From NCBI RefSeq assembly GCF_018327705.1, contig NZ_BNEM01000002.1, positions 3,472,001 to 3,536,000 on the forward strand: a stretch of 64,000 nucleotides of DNA, written 5' to 3'. Under the pieces are notes generated by a model. The model did no database searches and was not told the origin of the DNA. It was given only the letters and a program-made list of their open reading frames with translations. Positions 34,340 to 42,929 of this stretch are shown piece by piece (within the stretch, counting starts at the first letter, position 1; each line of letters opens with the position of its first letter). A program made the translations under genes and the position numbers. The DNA is from Catellatospora sp. TT07R-123. Lineage in GTDB: Bacteria > Actinomycetota > Actinomycetes > Mycobacteriales > Micromonosporaceae.

Positions 34340-35512
34340 ATGATCGATGCTTCGACCCCTCCGGAGCCGCTGGCGGGCGCGCGGGACCTGTTCGCGCTGG
34401 ACCCGGCGTACACCCACTTCAACCATGGTTCGTTCGGGGCGGTGCCGCGCGCGGTCGCCGCCGCCCGGCGGGCCGTCCAGGCCGAGCACGACGCCAACCC
34501 GACCCGCTTCATCAACACGGTCCTGCTGGACCGGGTCGACGCGGTGCGCGGGCCGCTGGCGGAGTTCTGCGGCGCCGACCCCGACCGCAGCGCCCTGGTG
34601 CCCAACGCGACCGCGGGCACCGCACTGGCGCTGGCCGCGGTCGGCCTCGGCGCCGACGACGAGATCGTGGTCACCGACCACGGCTACAACGCGGTCGTGC
34701 TGGCGCTGGGCGAGCAGCGGCGCCGCCACGGCGTACGCGTCGTGACGGCGCCCGTCGAGCTCGGGGCGAGCGACGACGAGGCGGTCGAGGCGGTGCTGTC
34801 GCGGGTCGGGCCGCGCACCCGGCTGGTGATCGTGGACCAGATCTCGTCGGCGACCGCGCAGCTGCACCCGGTCGCCGCGATCGCGGCGCGGCTGCGCGAG
34901 CTCGGGATCCCGCTGCTGGTCGACGCCGCGCACGCCCCCGGCATGCTCGACCGGCCCGCGGCCGGGGTCGACGCCGACTTCTGGGTCGGCAACATGCACA
35001 AGTGGGCGTTCGCGCCGGGCGGCACGGCGGTGCTCCAGATCGCCGAGCAGTGGCGCGACCGGATGGTGCCGCTGGTGGTGTCGCACGGGCAGCCCGACGG
35101 GTTCCCGGCCTGCGTCGAGCAGCAGGGCACCCTCGACCACAGCATCTGGCTGGCCGCCCCGGCCGGCCTGGACCTGTTCGACCGGTACGGCGCCGACGCG
35201 GTCCGCGACCACAACGTGCGGCTGGCCGCGTACGGCCAGCACGTGGTCGGGCAGGCGCTCGGACTCGACCCCGCCGAACTCGCCGACCCCGGACCCGGGG
35301 TGAGCATGCGGGTGCTGCCGGTCCCCGCGCACGTGGCCGCGGGGCACGCCGCGGGCTCCCGGCTGCGGGCCCGGATCAGCGACGAGCTGCGGGCCGAGGT
35401 CAACGTGACGTCGTGGCGCGACCGCCTGTTCGTCCGGCTCAGCGCCCAGATCTACAACGACGCCGCCGAGTACGACCGCCTCGCCGAGACCCTCCCCGCC
35501 CTCCTCCGCTGA
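34340..35512 (+). CDS. Class V aminotransferase-fold PLP enzyme (isopenicillin-N-epimerase-like)
   Basis: 390 residues. FNHGSFGAVPRAV opens the fold, VDAAHAPGML holds the Asp/His that stack on the cofactor, and NMHKWAFAPGG carries the PLP-binding Lys near residue 219. This is the class V group containing cysteine desulfurases and isopenicillin N epimerases. The actual reaction is unknown, and nothing nearby suggests beta-lactam biosynthesis. It starts 11 bp after dprA. In Streptomyces this location, before the M23 gene and rpsB, holds the sigma factor gene whiG. Confidence 0.88.
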   Translation: MIDASTPPEPLAGARDLFALDPAYTHFNHGSFGAVPRAVAAARRAVQAEHDANPTRFINTVLLDRVDAVRGPLAEFCGADPDRSALVPNATAGTALALAAVGLGADDEIVVTDHGYNAVVLALGEQRRRHGVRVVTAPVELGASDDEAVEAVLSRVGPRTRLVIVDQISSATAQLHPVAAIAARLRELGIPLLVDAAHAPGMLDRPAAGVDADFWVGNMHKWAFAPGGTAVLQIAEQWRDRMVPLVVSHGQPDGFPACVEQQGTLDHSIWLAAPAGLDLFDRYGADAVRDHNVRLAAYGQHVVGQALGLDPAELADPGPGVSMRVLPVPAHVAAGHAAGSRLRARISDELRAEVNVTSWRDRLFVRLSAQIYNDAAEYDRLAETLPALLR

Positions 35513-35577
35513 CCCGCCCCGCCCGCACTCACCCGCCGCCGACCCCCCCCGCGCCGCACGCGCCCCGGGTCGGCGGC

Positions 35578-35646
35578 GGTGCACTTTCGGGGAAAGTGCA
35601 CGAATCATGGCCGCGATTCCAGCACTTTCCCCGGAACTGCATCACC
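35578..35646. repeat. Intergenic inverted repeat, family A copy 2 (diverged)
   Basis: Left part GTGCACTTTCGGGGAAAGTG at 35579 is itself almost a hairpin. It pairs with GCACTTTCCCCGGAACTGCA (35622-35641) with a few mismatches. It lies between the convergent PLP-enzyme and M23 genes. Confidence 0.75.
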
Positions 35647-35667
35647 GACCGCGACCGGCGCGCGGGG

Positions 35668-36306
35668 TCAGGGGGTGGGGAGGAGGCGGACTCGGGCGAG
35701 GCCGAGGACGGCGAGCGGGTCCAGGTAGGCGGCGGCGCGGCGCAGGCCCCAGTGGAGGCAGGCGGCGGCCGGGCAGCCGGGGTGGCCCGGCGACAGGGCG
35801 CCCAGCACGCTTCCCGCGTCCACGTGCTGTCCCACCTCTACCGAGGGCTGTACGGGCTCGTACGTCGTGATGAGGCCGTCGGGATGGGCCACGCTGACGA
35901 CACCGCGCCCGGCGATCACGCCCGCGAAGCGGACCACTCCCGCCCCGGCGGCGAGCACGGGCGCGCCGGGACCGGCGGCGAGGTCGACGCCGCGGTGGCC
36001 GGGCAGCCACCGCTGCGGTGGCGGGTCGAAACGGCGTACCGGCCGGGGTGTGCCGTCCAGCGGCCAGCGCCAGGTTCCCGGCAGGGCGGAGCGGGCCGCC
36101 GCCGGTCGGGGCGGACGGGTTCGGTGCACGCGGTCGGCGGCGGCGCGGGCGGCGGCCGGGACGGCCGCGCGGAACGCGGGCACCGGCCGCGCGGGCGGGC
36201 TGGTCGCTGCTGCGGCGGGCGCGGCGGCCAGCTGCGGGACGAGGCAGAGCAGCAGGGCGGCGGCGGTCCGGGCCCGGTGGGAGCGGACCGAGGTGATCGA
36301 GGTCAT
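35668..36306 (-). CDS. M23-family (LytM-type) metallopeptidase
   Basis: 212 residues. A signal peptide spans about residues 1-34 (HRARTAAALLLCLVPQLAAAPAAAA as two basic residues, hydrophobic core and Ala-rich cleavage region). A Pro/Ala linker leads to the LytM domain from residue ~75: GHRGVDLA gives the first zinc ligands, and CLHWGLR the last His. It is predicted to act on peptidoglycan outside the membrane. Conserved synteny places such a gene by rpsB in actinobacteria. Its leader shares a 58-bp element with yraN. Confidence 0.9.
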   Translation of the reverse strand: MTSITSVRSHRARTAAALLLCLVPQLAAAPAAAATSPPARPVPAFRAAVPAAARAAADRVHRTRPPRPAAARSALPGTWRWPLDGTPRPVRRFDPPPQRWLPGHRGVDLAAGPGAPVLAAGAGVVRFAGVIAGRGVVSVAHPDGLITTYEPVQPSVEVGQHVDAGSVLGALSPGHPGCPAAACLHWGLRRAAAYLDPLAVLGLARVRLLPTP

Positions 36307-36361
36307 GCCGACGAGGCTGCCGGGCCGAGGCGGCCGGGCGCGACGGACGCACCCGGCGGCC

Positions 36362-36420
36362 TGTGGACGGCGCCCGCCTTGGGGACGACCGCCCGATCGT
36401 GCGTACGGTGTGCTAACCGC
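36362..36420 (-). promoter_or_regulatory. Shared leader element, copy upstream of the M23 peptidase
   Basis: Read on the minus strand, the exact 20-bp core seen before yraN begins 92 bp ahead of the M23 ATG. Conserved surroundings include GCGGT(T)AGCA on the 5' side and GTCCACA on the 3' side. It starts directly after the DUF2469 stop codon. Confidence 0.5.
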
Positions 36421-36738
36421 TCAGAAGCCGCCCTCCGAGGGCACCGAGATGTCGGGCTTCTCCAGCTCCTCGACGTTCACATCCTTGAACGTCATGACCC
36501 GGACGTTCTTCACGAAGCGCGCGGGACGGTACATGTCCCACACCCACGCGTCGTGCATCTCGACCTCGAAGTAGACCTCGCCGTCGGAGTTGCGCACGTG
36601 CAGGTCCACCTGGTTGGCCAGATAGAACCGACGCTCGGTCTCCACCACGTAGGAGAACTGGCGCACGATGTCGCGATACTCCCGGTAGAGCTGCAGCTCC
36701 ATGTCGGTCTCGTACTTCTCGAGATCCTCTGCGCTCAT
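36421..36738 (-). CDS. DUF2469 domain protein
   Basis: 105 residues, highly conserved in actinobacteria (Rv2901c-like). MSAEDLEKYETDMELQLYREYRD and RRFYLANQVDLHVR are the family signature. ATG 36738 has GGAGGG upstream. The protein is small, acidic and soluble with no catalytic motif that I recognise. It always neighbours rnhB, here 100 bp downstream of it. Confidence 0.93.
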   Translation of the reverse strand: MSAEDLEKYETDMELQLYREYRDIVRQFSYVVETERRFYLANQVDLHVRNSDGEVYFEVEMHDAWVWDMYRPARFVKNVRVMTFKDVNVEELEKPDISVPSEGGF

Positions 36739-36838
36739 CGTTCGCCCTCCTGCGGCCACATCCTGCCGAGAAACCGTACCCCGCCGCGGCACGGCACGCG
36801 CGTTAGCCACGGACGGCGGCCGTGGGACGTCAGCCGGG

Positions 36839-37546
36839 TCACACCGGCACGGCCGGGCCGCCCGCCGCGCGCCGCGACCGCGGCGCGCCCGAACCGTCCC
36901 GTTCCATCACCCGTGCGACGTTCTGGTATGAGTGCCGGTGCACGGCGCTGGGACCGTAGGCCTCCAGCGCGGCCGTGTGTTCAGCCGTGCTGTACCCCTT
37001 GTGCACCGCGAAGCCGTACTGGGGGTACACCATATCGAGCTGAGTCATGATCCGGTCACGGGACACCTTGGCGAGCACGCTCGCCGCCGCCACACAGGCC
37101 GCGACCTGGTCGCCCTTCCACACCGCCAGCCCCGGCACGCCCACCCCGTCCACCGGGAACCCGTCGGTCAGCACGTACGACGGGCGCTCGGTCAGCGCGG
37201 CCAGCGCCCGGCGCATCGCCGCCAGGTTGCACACGTGCAGCCCTCGGGCGTCGATCTCGGGCGCCTCGATCACGATCACCGCGTACGCCGAGGCCGCCGC
37301 GACCACCTCGTCGAAGATCCGGTCCCGGGCGGCCGCGGTGAGCAGCTTCGAATCGGCCAGCCCCGCGATCTCGCCCCGGCGGCCGGGCGGCAGCACCACG
37401 GCCGCCGCCACCAGCGGACCCGCGCACGCGCCCCGGCCGGCCTCGTCGGCGCCCGCGACGGTGGCGAAGCCGCGCCGCTGCAACGCGCGTTCGAGGGCGT
37501 AGAGGCCGCTCTCGGAGCGCAGCACCGGACGCGTGGGAGTCAGCAT
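36839..37546 (-). CDS. rnhB: Ribonuclease HII
   Basis: 235 residues. It removes ribonucleotides from DNA:RNA hybrids. The catalytic acidic residues are in VAGADEAGRGACAGPLVAAA (Asp-Glu) and in VLTDGFPVD, with SVLAKVSRDRIM and YGFAVHKGYSTAEH. ATG 37546 overlaps the Nudix stop by seven bases. Length is normal, with a short basic tail. Confidence 0.96.
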   Translation of the reverse strand: MLTPTRPVLRSESGLYALERALQRRGFATVAGADEAGRGACAGPLVAAAVVLPPGRRGEIAGLADSKLLTAAARDRIFDEVVAAASAYAVIVIEAPEIDARGLHVCNLAAMRRALAALTERPSYVLTDGFPVDGVGVPGLAVWKGDQVAACVAAASVLAKVSRDRIMTQLDMVYPQYGFAVHKGYSTAEHTAALEAYGPSAVHRHSYQNVARVMERDGSGAPRSRRAAGGPAVPV

Positions 37547-38016
37547 CCGGCCACCCCCGCGGCGGCCAGCACCGAGGTCAGGTCGGCCGGGAAGTAGACC
37601 TCGCCGGTCTCGCGCAGCTCGGACACGCTCCACCAGCGGTGGCCGTCCACCGACGCCTGCTCGACCTCGTCGAAGCGGCTGGTGTCGACGTGCCAGCTGT
37701 CCACCCGTACCAGATAGAAGTCCTGCTCCTGGCGGTAGGCGACCCCGGCGAAGGAGAAGTTCGCGACCTCCGAGTGCACGGCCGGACCGATCCGGTCGAC
37801 GGGCACGGACAGGCCGGTCTCCTCGAACAGCTCGCGGGCCGCGGCCTGCGCGGTGGTCTCCCCGTCGTCGAGGCCGCCGCCGGGCGTGAACCAGTACGCC
37901 GCGCCGGGCTGGTGCGGGTCGGTGCCGTGGAACAGCAGCACCCGCTCGCGCGCATCGACCAGCAGCACCCGGCCTGCGCGTCGGGGACGGGGCTCCTGCC
38001 GCGGCTCGGTGGACAT
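37540..38016 (-). CDS. Nudix hydrolase
   Basis: 158 residues. The complete Nudix box runs from GGGLDDGETTAQAAARELFE to ETGL (residues ~53-75), with REL..EE in register. The N-terminal RVLLVDARERVLLFHGTDP is typical of the MutT-like/GDP-mannose branch. It is coupled by overlap to rnhB. Substrate not predictable. Confidence 0.9.
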   Translation of the reverse strand: MSTEPRQEPRPRRAGRVLLVDARERVLLFHGTDPHQPGAAYWFTPGGGLDDGETTAQAAARELFEETGLSVPVDRIGPAVHSEVANFSFAGVAYRQEQDFYLVRVDSWHVDTSRFDEVEQASVDGHRWWSVSELRETGEVYFPADLTSVLAAAGVAGC

Positions 38017-38040
38017 GCCTTGCAGCCTAGTTCGTCACGC

Positions 38041-38071
38041 CGAAGGGCGCGGCAGCGTGCCGCGCCCTTCG
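38041..38071 (-). terminator. Hairpin downstream of the first signal peptidase gene
   Basis: CGAAGGGCGCGGC and GCCGCGCCCTTCG form a perfect 13-bp stem with a 5-base loop, 28 bp past the lepB stop and 25 bp before the Nudix start. Confidence 0.7.
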
Positions 38072-38098
38072 GGGAATGCTCAGCTGGCGGACCGGTCG

Positions 38099-38734
38099 CT
38101 ACCCGCCCGGCGCGGGTGCCGGCACGTCCTCGAACGTCTTGGGGATCGACAGCCAGGTGCCCCGGTCGAACGGCCAGAACAGCACGAACGCGCGCCCGAT
38201 CACCGAGTCGAACGGGATCGTGGCCTGCATGATGTCCTGGTTGGAGTTGCTGTAGTTGGCCAGCGAGTCGCCCGACGCCTCGCGGTGGTCGCCCATGACC
38301 CACAACCGGCCCTCGGGCACCACGATGTCGAACTTCTGCGGCGCCATCTTGTTGCCGGGGTAGACGTACGGCTCGTCCAGCGGGTGGCCGTTGATCTGGA
38401 GGCGGCCCTGCGGGTCGCAGCAGACGACCCGGTCGCCGGGGATGCCGATGACGCGCTTGATGTAGTCCTCGTGCTCCGGCGTGCTGCGCCAGCTGTCCGG
38501 GGAGACGAAGACGATGATCTCGCCGCGCTCGGGGTCGCGGAAGTCGTAGACGAGCTTGTTGACCAGCACCCGGTCGTCGATGAGCAGCGTCTGCTCCATC
38601 GACCCGGAGGGGATGAAGAAGGTCTGCACCACGAACTGGCGCACCAGGAACGCCACGATGATGGCAACGCCCAGCAAGATTGGCAGTTCGCGCCAGAACG
38701 AACCCTTGCTGCTTTTGGTCTGCTCGTCAATCAC
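38099..38734 (-). CDS. lepB: Signal peptidase I
   Basis: 211 residues. A single N-terminal helix (LPILLGVAIIVAFLVRQFVV) is followed by the catalytic Ser box IPSGSMEQTL, the Lys region PERGEIIVF...KRVIGIPGDRV and the GDHREASGDS box. It cleaves Sec and Tat signal peptides at the outer face of the membrane. It is the second of two tandem, related but diverged copies. The GTG start is taken at 38734. Confidence 0.95.
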   Translation of the reverse strand: MIDEQTKSSKGSFWRELPILLGVAIIVAFLVRQFVVQTFFIPSGSMEQTLLIDDRVLVNKLVYDFRDPERGEIIVFVSPDSWRSTPEHEDYIKRVIGIPGDRVVCCDPQGRLQINGHPLDEPYVYPGNKMAPQKFDIVVPEGRLWVMGDHREASGDSLANYSNSNQDIMQATIPFDSVIGRAFVLFWPFDRGTWLSIPKTFEDVPAPAPGG

Positions 38735-38875
38735 GCACGGAGCCTACGCGGCGAAACTGAAAACGACGATCACCGGTGGTGTGTCCCCAGTACGGCGCAC
38801 CGTCCAGCACATGGTGACGGCGCGTGCCGGTCCTGGCACGCGCCGATGTCACCTCGAAAAGATGGCGTAATACCG

Positions 38876-39757
38876 TCACTCGTGCGACGGACGCCCGATC
38901 CGGCCGCGCCGCAGCGCGGCCAGGCTCAGCAGCAGCGGCGCCACTACGGCCAGCCCCGACGCGGGCTGCGTGCCCGGCGCGCCGATCGCGTTGGCACCCG
39001 GCGCGGGCACCTTGTCGAAGACCTCCTGGTGCGCCACCGAACCCCAGCGGTCGAACGGCAGCGCCACCACCATCGCCTTGCCGATGACGTCGTCGATCGG
39101 CACCTGCCCCTGGCAGCGCGAGTCCTGCGAGACCAGCCGGTGGTCGCCCATCACGAACAGCATCCCGGGCTCGACCGTCACCTCGGGGAACTTGCGCGAG
39201 ATGCAGGACTTGGCGTCGTTTCCGGAGTCGATCGGCGAGTTGCGGATGACGTACGGCTCCTCGACCGGCACCCCGTTGACGTAGATCCAGCCCTCGACGC
39301 TGCAGCAGGAGACCCGGTCGCCGGGCACGCCGATGACGCGCTTGATGAAGTCCTTCTCGCCGGGCTGGCTGATGCCGACCAGGTCGCCGACGGTGCGGCC
39401 GAGCTTGGAGAAGAAGCCCGCGTCGGGGTCGGTGCGGTTCTCCGGCGCCCAGTTGTCGGGGCCGCGGAAGACGATGACCTCGCCGCGCTCGGGGTCGCGG
39501 AAGTCGTACACCACCTTGTTGACCAGCACGCGGTCACCGACGAGCAGGGTGTCCTCCATCGATCCCGACGGGATGTAGAACGCCTGCATCAGGAAGGTGC
39601 GGATGAGCACGGCCAGGCAGAAGGCGACGACGAGCAGCAGCGGAAGCTCCTGCCACAGGGGCATGCCCTTGCGCCGGCCGCGACGGCGGCGCTTCGGCCA
39701 CTCCTCACCCGTGAACTCGTCCTTAGCTGCCCTGCCGCTGGGAATGAGTGCCACCAC
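38876..39757 (-). CDS. lepB: Signal peptidase I, longer paralogue with C-terminal helix
   Basis: 293 residues. It has the same boxes as its neighbour: IPSGSMEDTLLVGDRVLVNK, KRVIGVPGDRVSCCS and VMGDHRLVSQDSRCQGQ. Two features set it apart: an ~20-residue insertion after the PERGEVIVF box (GPDNWAPENRTDPDAG region) and a C-terminal transmembrane segment (LAVVAPLLLSLAALRRG). Paralogy to the 38.1-kb gene suggests divided substrate sets. It lies 158 bp beyond rplS with a strong hairpin between. Confidence 0.94.
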   Translation of the reverse strand: MVALIPSGRAAKDEFTGEEWPKRRRRGRRKGMPLWQELPLLLVVAFCLAVLIRTFLMQAFYIPSGSMEDTLLVGDRVLVNKVVYDFRDPERGEVIVFRGPDNWAPENRTDPDAGFFSKLGRTVGDLVGISQPGEKDFIKRVIGVPGDRVSCCSVEGWIYVNGVPVEEPYVIRNSPIDSGNDAKSCISRKFPEVTVEPGMLFVMGDHRLVSQDSRCQGQVPIDDVIGKAMVVALPFDRWGSVAHQEVFDKVPAPGANAIGAPGTQPASGLAVVAPLLLSLAALRRGRIGRPSHE

Positions 39758-39863
39758 TGCCGCCGCTCAAAAGTCGACCCGGAATGTCAGGGCGTCAGCC
39801 TAAGAGACGAGAAGCTTTTTCGGGAGACCCGATCTGACGATGGACGGCGGCCACCGGAACGCA

Positions 39864-39899
39864 GCAGGCCGGTGACATCCGCTGATGTCACCGGCCTGC
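39864..39899 (-). terminator. Terminator hairpin after rplS
   Basis: GCAGGCCGGTGACATC and GATGTCACCGGCCTGC form a perfect 16-bp stem with a 4-base loop, 16 bp past the rplS stop. Confidence 0.8.
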
Positions 39900-39914
39900 C
39901 GGAAGGTCTCGGCC

Positions 39915-40271
39915 TCAGGAGGCCTTGGCCTCGCGCAGCTCCTTGATCTTCGCCTTCTTGCCGCGAAGGTCGCGCAGGTAGTAGAGCTTCGCCCGGCGCA
40001 CGTCACCGCGGCTGACCATCTCGATCCGGTCGATCGCGGGACCGTGGATCGGGTAGGTGCGCTCCACCCCGACGCCGAAGCTCAGCTTGCGGACCGTGAA
40101 GGTCTCGCGCAGGCCGGAGCCCTGACGGCGGATCACGACGCCCTGGAAGACCTGGATACGGGACCGGTTGCCCTCGACGACGCGGACGTGCACCTTGAGG
40201 GTGTCACCGGCGCGGAAGGAGGGGACGTCGGCCCGCAGAGAGGCGGCGTCAAGTACGTCCAGCGTGTTCAT
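39915..40271 (-). CDS. rplS: 50S ribosomal protein L19
   Basis: 118 residues. [31 protein letters not shown] and the C-terminal [15 protein letters not shown] are diagnostic. ATG 40271 follows AAGGATG. L19 sits at the 30S-50S interface. It is 158 bp from trmD. That gap contains a 40375-40391 dyad and no gene. Confidence 0.97.
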   Translation of the reverse strand: MNTLDVLDAASLRADVPSFRAGDTLKVHVRVVEGNRSRIQVFQGVVIRRQGSGLRETFTVRKLSFGVGVERTYPIHGPAIDRIEMVSRGDVRRAKLYYLRDLRGKKAKIKELREAKAS

Positions 40272-40374
40272 CGCTGCATCCTTGATTCTCAGCACACCTG
40301 TCCGGTGCGCGTGTGGGCGGTTCTGACCCGCGCGCGAGCGCACCTTGCGGGGCGTCGGCTGAGGTCCTCGTGGT

Positions 40375-40391
40375 CGGTCACGGCGTGACCG
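40375..40391 (-). terminator. Short dyad between trmD and rplS
   Basis: CGGTCACG and CGTGACCG flank one base, 39 bp past the trmD stop. It is small and could be an operator instead of a terminator. Confidence 0.3.
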
Positions 40392-40429
40392 TCACACGGC
40401 AGAGTCACCGCCCGAAGACGGCAACCTCC

Positions 40430-41200
40430 CTACTGTGCCATACCTGCCGGTCGGGCCGGAAATCCGGCCCCGTCGAGTAGAGCGAGGTCACGTTTGTCCA
40501 GCGTGGCCGGGTCGAGGGCGGCCAGCAGGTCCGGCCGCCGGGACGCGGTGCGCAGCAGCGCCTGGTCCCGGCGCCAGCGGGCGATCTTCCCGTGGTCGCC
40601 GGAGCGCAGGATCTCCGGCACCTCGTGGCCGCGCCAGCTCGCGGGCTTGGTGTAGACCGGGGTCTCCAGCAGGCCGTGCGCGTGCGACTCGTCGGCCAGC
40701 GACTCGGCGTTGCCGAGCACGCCCGGTATCAGCCGGGTGACCGCCTCCAGCATCACCAGCACGGCGACCTCGCCGCCGAACAGCACGTAGTCGCCGAGCG
40801 ACACCTCGCTGACCGGCATCCGGGCGGCGGCGTGGTCGAGCACCCGCTGGTCGATGCCCTCGTACCGGCCGCAGGCGAAGACCAGGTGCTGCTCGTGGGC
40901 GAACTCGTACGCCATCGCCTGGGTGAACGGGGCACCGGCGGGGGTCGGCACGACCAGCCGCGCGACGGTCGACTCCGGCACCAGCTCGTCGAGGGCCTGA
41001 CCCCACGGCTCCGGGCGCATCACCATGCCGGGGCCGCCGCCGTACGGCGTGTCGTCCACGGTGCGGTGGACGTCGTGGGTCCACCGGCGCAGGTCGTGCA
41101 GCCCGAGGTCGAGCGTGCCCTGGGTCCGCGCCTTGCCGATGAGCGACAGCTCCAGCGGGGCGAAGTACTCCGGGAAGATGGTCACGACGTCGACCCGCAT
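40430..41200 (-). CDS. trmD: tRNA (guanine37-N1)-methyltransferase
   Basis: 256 residues. [15 protein letters not shown] starts the SPOUT domain. The AdoMet knot is visible as [13 protein letters not shown] and [21 protein letters not shown], followed by [21 protein letters not shown]. It methylates G37 of tRNAs to prevent frameshifting. It follows rimM by 13 bp in the canonical rpsP-khpA-rimM-trmD-rplS order. Confidence 0.97.
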   Translation of the reverse strand: MRVDVVTIFPEYFAPLELSLIGKARTQGTLDLGLHDLRRWTHDVHRTVDDTPYGGGPGMVMRPEPWGQALDELVPESTVARLVVPTPAGAPFTQAMAYEFAHEQHLVFACGRYEGIDQRVLDHAAARMPVSEVSLGDYVLFGGEVAVLVMLEAVTRLIPGVLGNAESLADESHAHGLLETPVYTKPASWRGHEVPEILRSGDHGKIARWRRDQALLRTASRRPDLLAALDPATLDKRDLALLDGAGFPARPAGMAQ

Positions 41201-41213
41201 GCCGTCTTCCCTT

Positions 41214-41732
41214 CTACAGGTCGAAGAGCCCGCCGGGCGGGTCCACCACGATGCGGCCGCCCGCCACGTCCACCTCGGGCACGATCGCGCTCACGAACGG
41301 GATCAGGCCGGTGCGGCCGTCGGGCATCCGCACCACCAGCAGGTCCGACGACGGAGCGTGGTCGATGCGGGTCACCTTGCCGAGCGGCTCGCCGCCCACG
41401 GTGACCACGGACAGCCCGACCAGGTGGTGGTCGAGGAACTCGTCCGGGTCCTCGGGCGCGGGGACGTCGGCGGAATCGACGTTGAGCAGGGCGCTCTTCG
41501 CCAGTTCGGCCGTGTTCCGGTCCGGGATCTCCGGGCAGACGATGATGTAGCGCCCCAGGTGGGCGCGGACCGACTCCACGGTCAGCGTGCCGGGCAGCCC
41601 CGCCACGGCGGGCTCGACGATCAACGTCGAGCCCACCGCGAAGCGCTGCTCGGGCTCGTCGGTGCGCGGCTGGACCAGGATCTCGCCCCGGATGCCGTGC
41701 GCGCGCACGACGTGTCCGACGATCAGAAGCAT
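41214..41732 (-). CDS. rimM: Ribosome maturation factor RimM
   Basis: 172 residues. [27 protein letters not shown] is the RimM N-terminal barrel, and the C-terminal PRC-barrel contains [10 protein letters not shown] and [14 protein letters not shown]. It assists 30S head assembly by binding S19. It starts 17 bp after khpA. Confidence 0.96.
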   Translation of the reverse strand: MLLIVGHVVRAHGIRGEILVQPRTDEPEQRFAVGSTLIVEPAVAGLPGTLTVESVRAHLGRYIIVCPEIPDRNTAELAKSALLNVDSADVPAPEDPDEFLDHHLVGLSVVTVGGEPLGKVTRIDHAPSSDLLVVRMPDGRTGLIPFVSAIVPEVDVAGGRIVVDPPGGLFDL

Positions 41733-41749
41733 CTGCTGCTGGCCGCCGG

Positions 41750-42013
41750 TCAGAACGTGTCGACGATGTCGACGCGGATGCCCTTGCCGCCGACCGAGCC
41801 GACCACCTGGCGCAGGGCACGCGCGGTCCGGCCGCCCCGACCGATGACCGTGCCGAGGTCCTCGGGATTGACCCGGACCTCCAGCCGCGGCCCGCGGCGG
41901 TTGTCGACCAGACGCACCCGGACGTCGTCCGGGTGGTCCACGATGCCCTTGACCAGGTGCTCCAGCGCGGGCCGGAGCGCCGAGTCAGCTCTGCTGGTCG
42001 TCGCCGGCCGCAA
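41750..42013 (-). CDS. khpA: KH-domain RNA-binding protein KhpA
   Basis: 87 residues. The KH GXXG loop is [36 protein letters not shown] precedes it. In-frame ATG or GTG starts are missing near the conserved N-terminus, so TTG 42013 is proposed, with GAGGAG eight bases upstream. This start lies inside rpsP and gives a 29-bp overlap. The partner KhpB/Jag is not in the window. Confidence 0.88.
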   Translation of the reverse strand: MRPATTSRADSALRPALEHLVKGIVDHPDDVRVRLVDNRRGPRLEVRVNPEDLGTVIGRGGRTARALRQVVGSVGGKGIRVDIVDTF

Positions 42014-42449
42014 CGGCCTGCTCCTCAGCCTTGGCCTCGACCGGCTCGGCCGGCTTCTCGGCGGCCTTGGCCGCCTTCTTGGCCGGGGCGGCCTTGGCGG
42101 GCTCGAGGCCCGCGGCAGCCTGCGCGGCGGCCTCGTAGGTCGCCCTGCGGTCGGTCTTCGGCGCCGCCACCAGCAGCGGCGGCGGGGCCGGCAGGCCCTT
42201 GAACTTCTGCCAGTCGCCGGTCTTGGAGAGGATGGCGATCACGGACTCGCTCGGCTGGGCGCCGACCGACAGCCAGTGCTGCACGCGGTCAGACTTGACC
42301 TCGATCACCGAAGGGTCTTCCTTCGGCTGGTAGATGCCGATGTACTCGATCGCCTTGCCGTCACGCTTGGTGCGCGAGTCGGCGACGACGATGCGGTACT
42401 GCGGGTTGCGGATCTTGCCCATCCGCAGAAGCCGGATACGAACGGCCAC
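41985..42449 (-). CDS. rpsP: 30S ribosomal protein S16 with Lys/Ala-rich extension
   Basis: 154 residues. The S16 core is [20 protein letters not shown] through [20 protein letters not shown]. After it comes a tail of about 60 residues rich in Ala, Lys, Glu and Pro ([19 protein letters not shown]), long but of a type seen in actinobacteria. GTG 42449 is chosen because AGGAG precedes it at seven bases. It heads the operon. Confidence 0.96.
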   Translation of the reverse strand: MAVRIRLLRMGKIRNPQYRIVVADSRTKRDGKAIEYIGIYQPKEDPSVIEVKSDRVQHWLSVGAQPSESVIAILSKTGDWQKFKGLPAPPPLLVAAPKTDRRATYEAAAQAAAGLEPAKAAPAKKAAKAAEKPAEPVEAKAEEQAVAAGDDQQS

Positions 42450-42929
42450 GGTTTTACTCCTGTGGGATTGAGGTGAGCTCCATCGCCCCGCGTGGGGTTG
42501 CCGGGCTCCGTTGCTCGAGACATCGAGGCGCCCGGAAGTTAGAGGGCAGCCGGAAACGCATCGAATATCAGCTGACCATTCTGCCAGACCCCGACGCCGC
42601 GACCGCGCGCGGGCGGGGCGGGCGCGTTGTAACCTGCGGCACGCGGGCCGACCAGACAGTGGCACGCATCACATGATCGACACTTTTCGGTACGCCGATA
42701 CGCTCCCAGCCGCGACCTGGGCCACCCGCTCGCCACACCCCGGCACCTGAGCAGCGACGGCACACGTCGCCGCGGACCATCCACTGCCGAACGCCCGACC
42801 CGGGAGTGGCGCTTACGCCCTGAACAGGGCCAATGCCGCTCGTCCGTACGGCTGATTTTCCTGTGAAGTTGCTGAAAGTAGCGTGCGCGAGGTCACAGAC
42901 GATCATCAACCACGGGGAGGGCACCGCTC
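42450..42929. other. 480-bp divergent intergenic region, no gene seen
   Basis: It separates rpsP (minus) from a small membrane-protein gene (plus). The rpsP side contains a GGCAGAATGG stretch near 42575-42590 on the minus strand that could be a -10 region but lacks a convincing -35. All reading frames through it look like GC-bias shadows. No hairpin comparable to the repeat families is present. Confidence 0.5.

Noticed and set aside
42568-42924. 118-codon minus-strand open frame upstream of rpsP
   Set aside because: No ribosome-binding site, biased composition, and it covers the expected rpsP promoter region.
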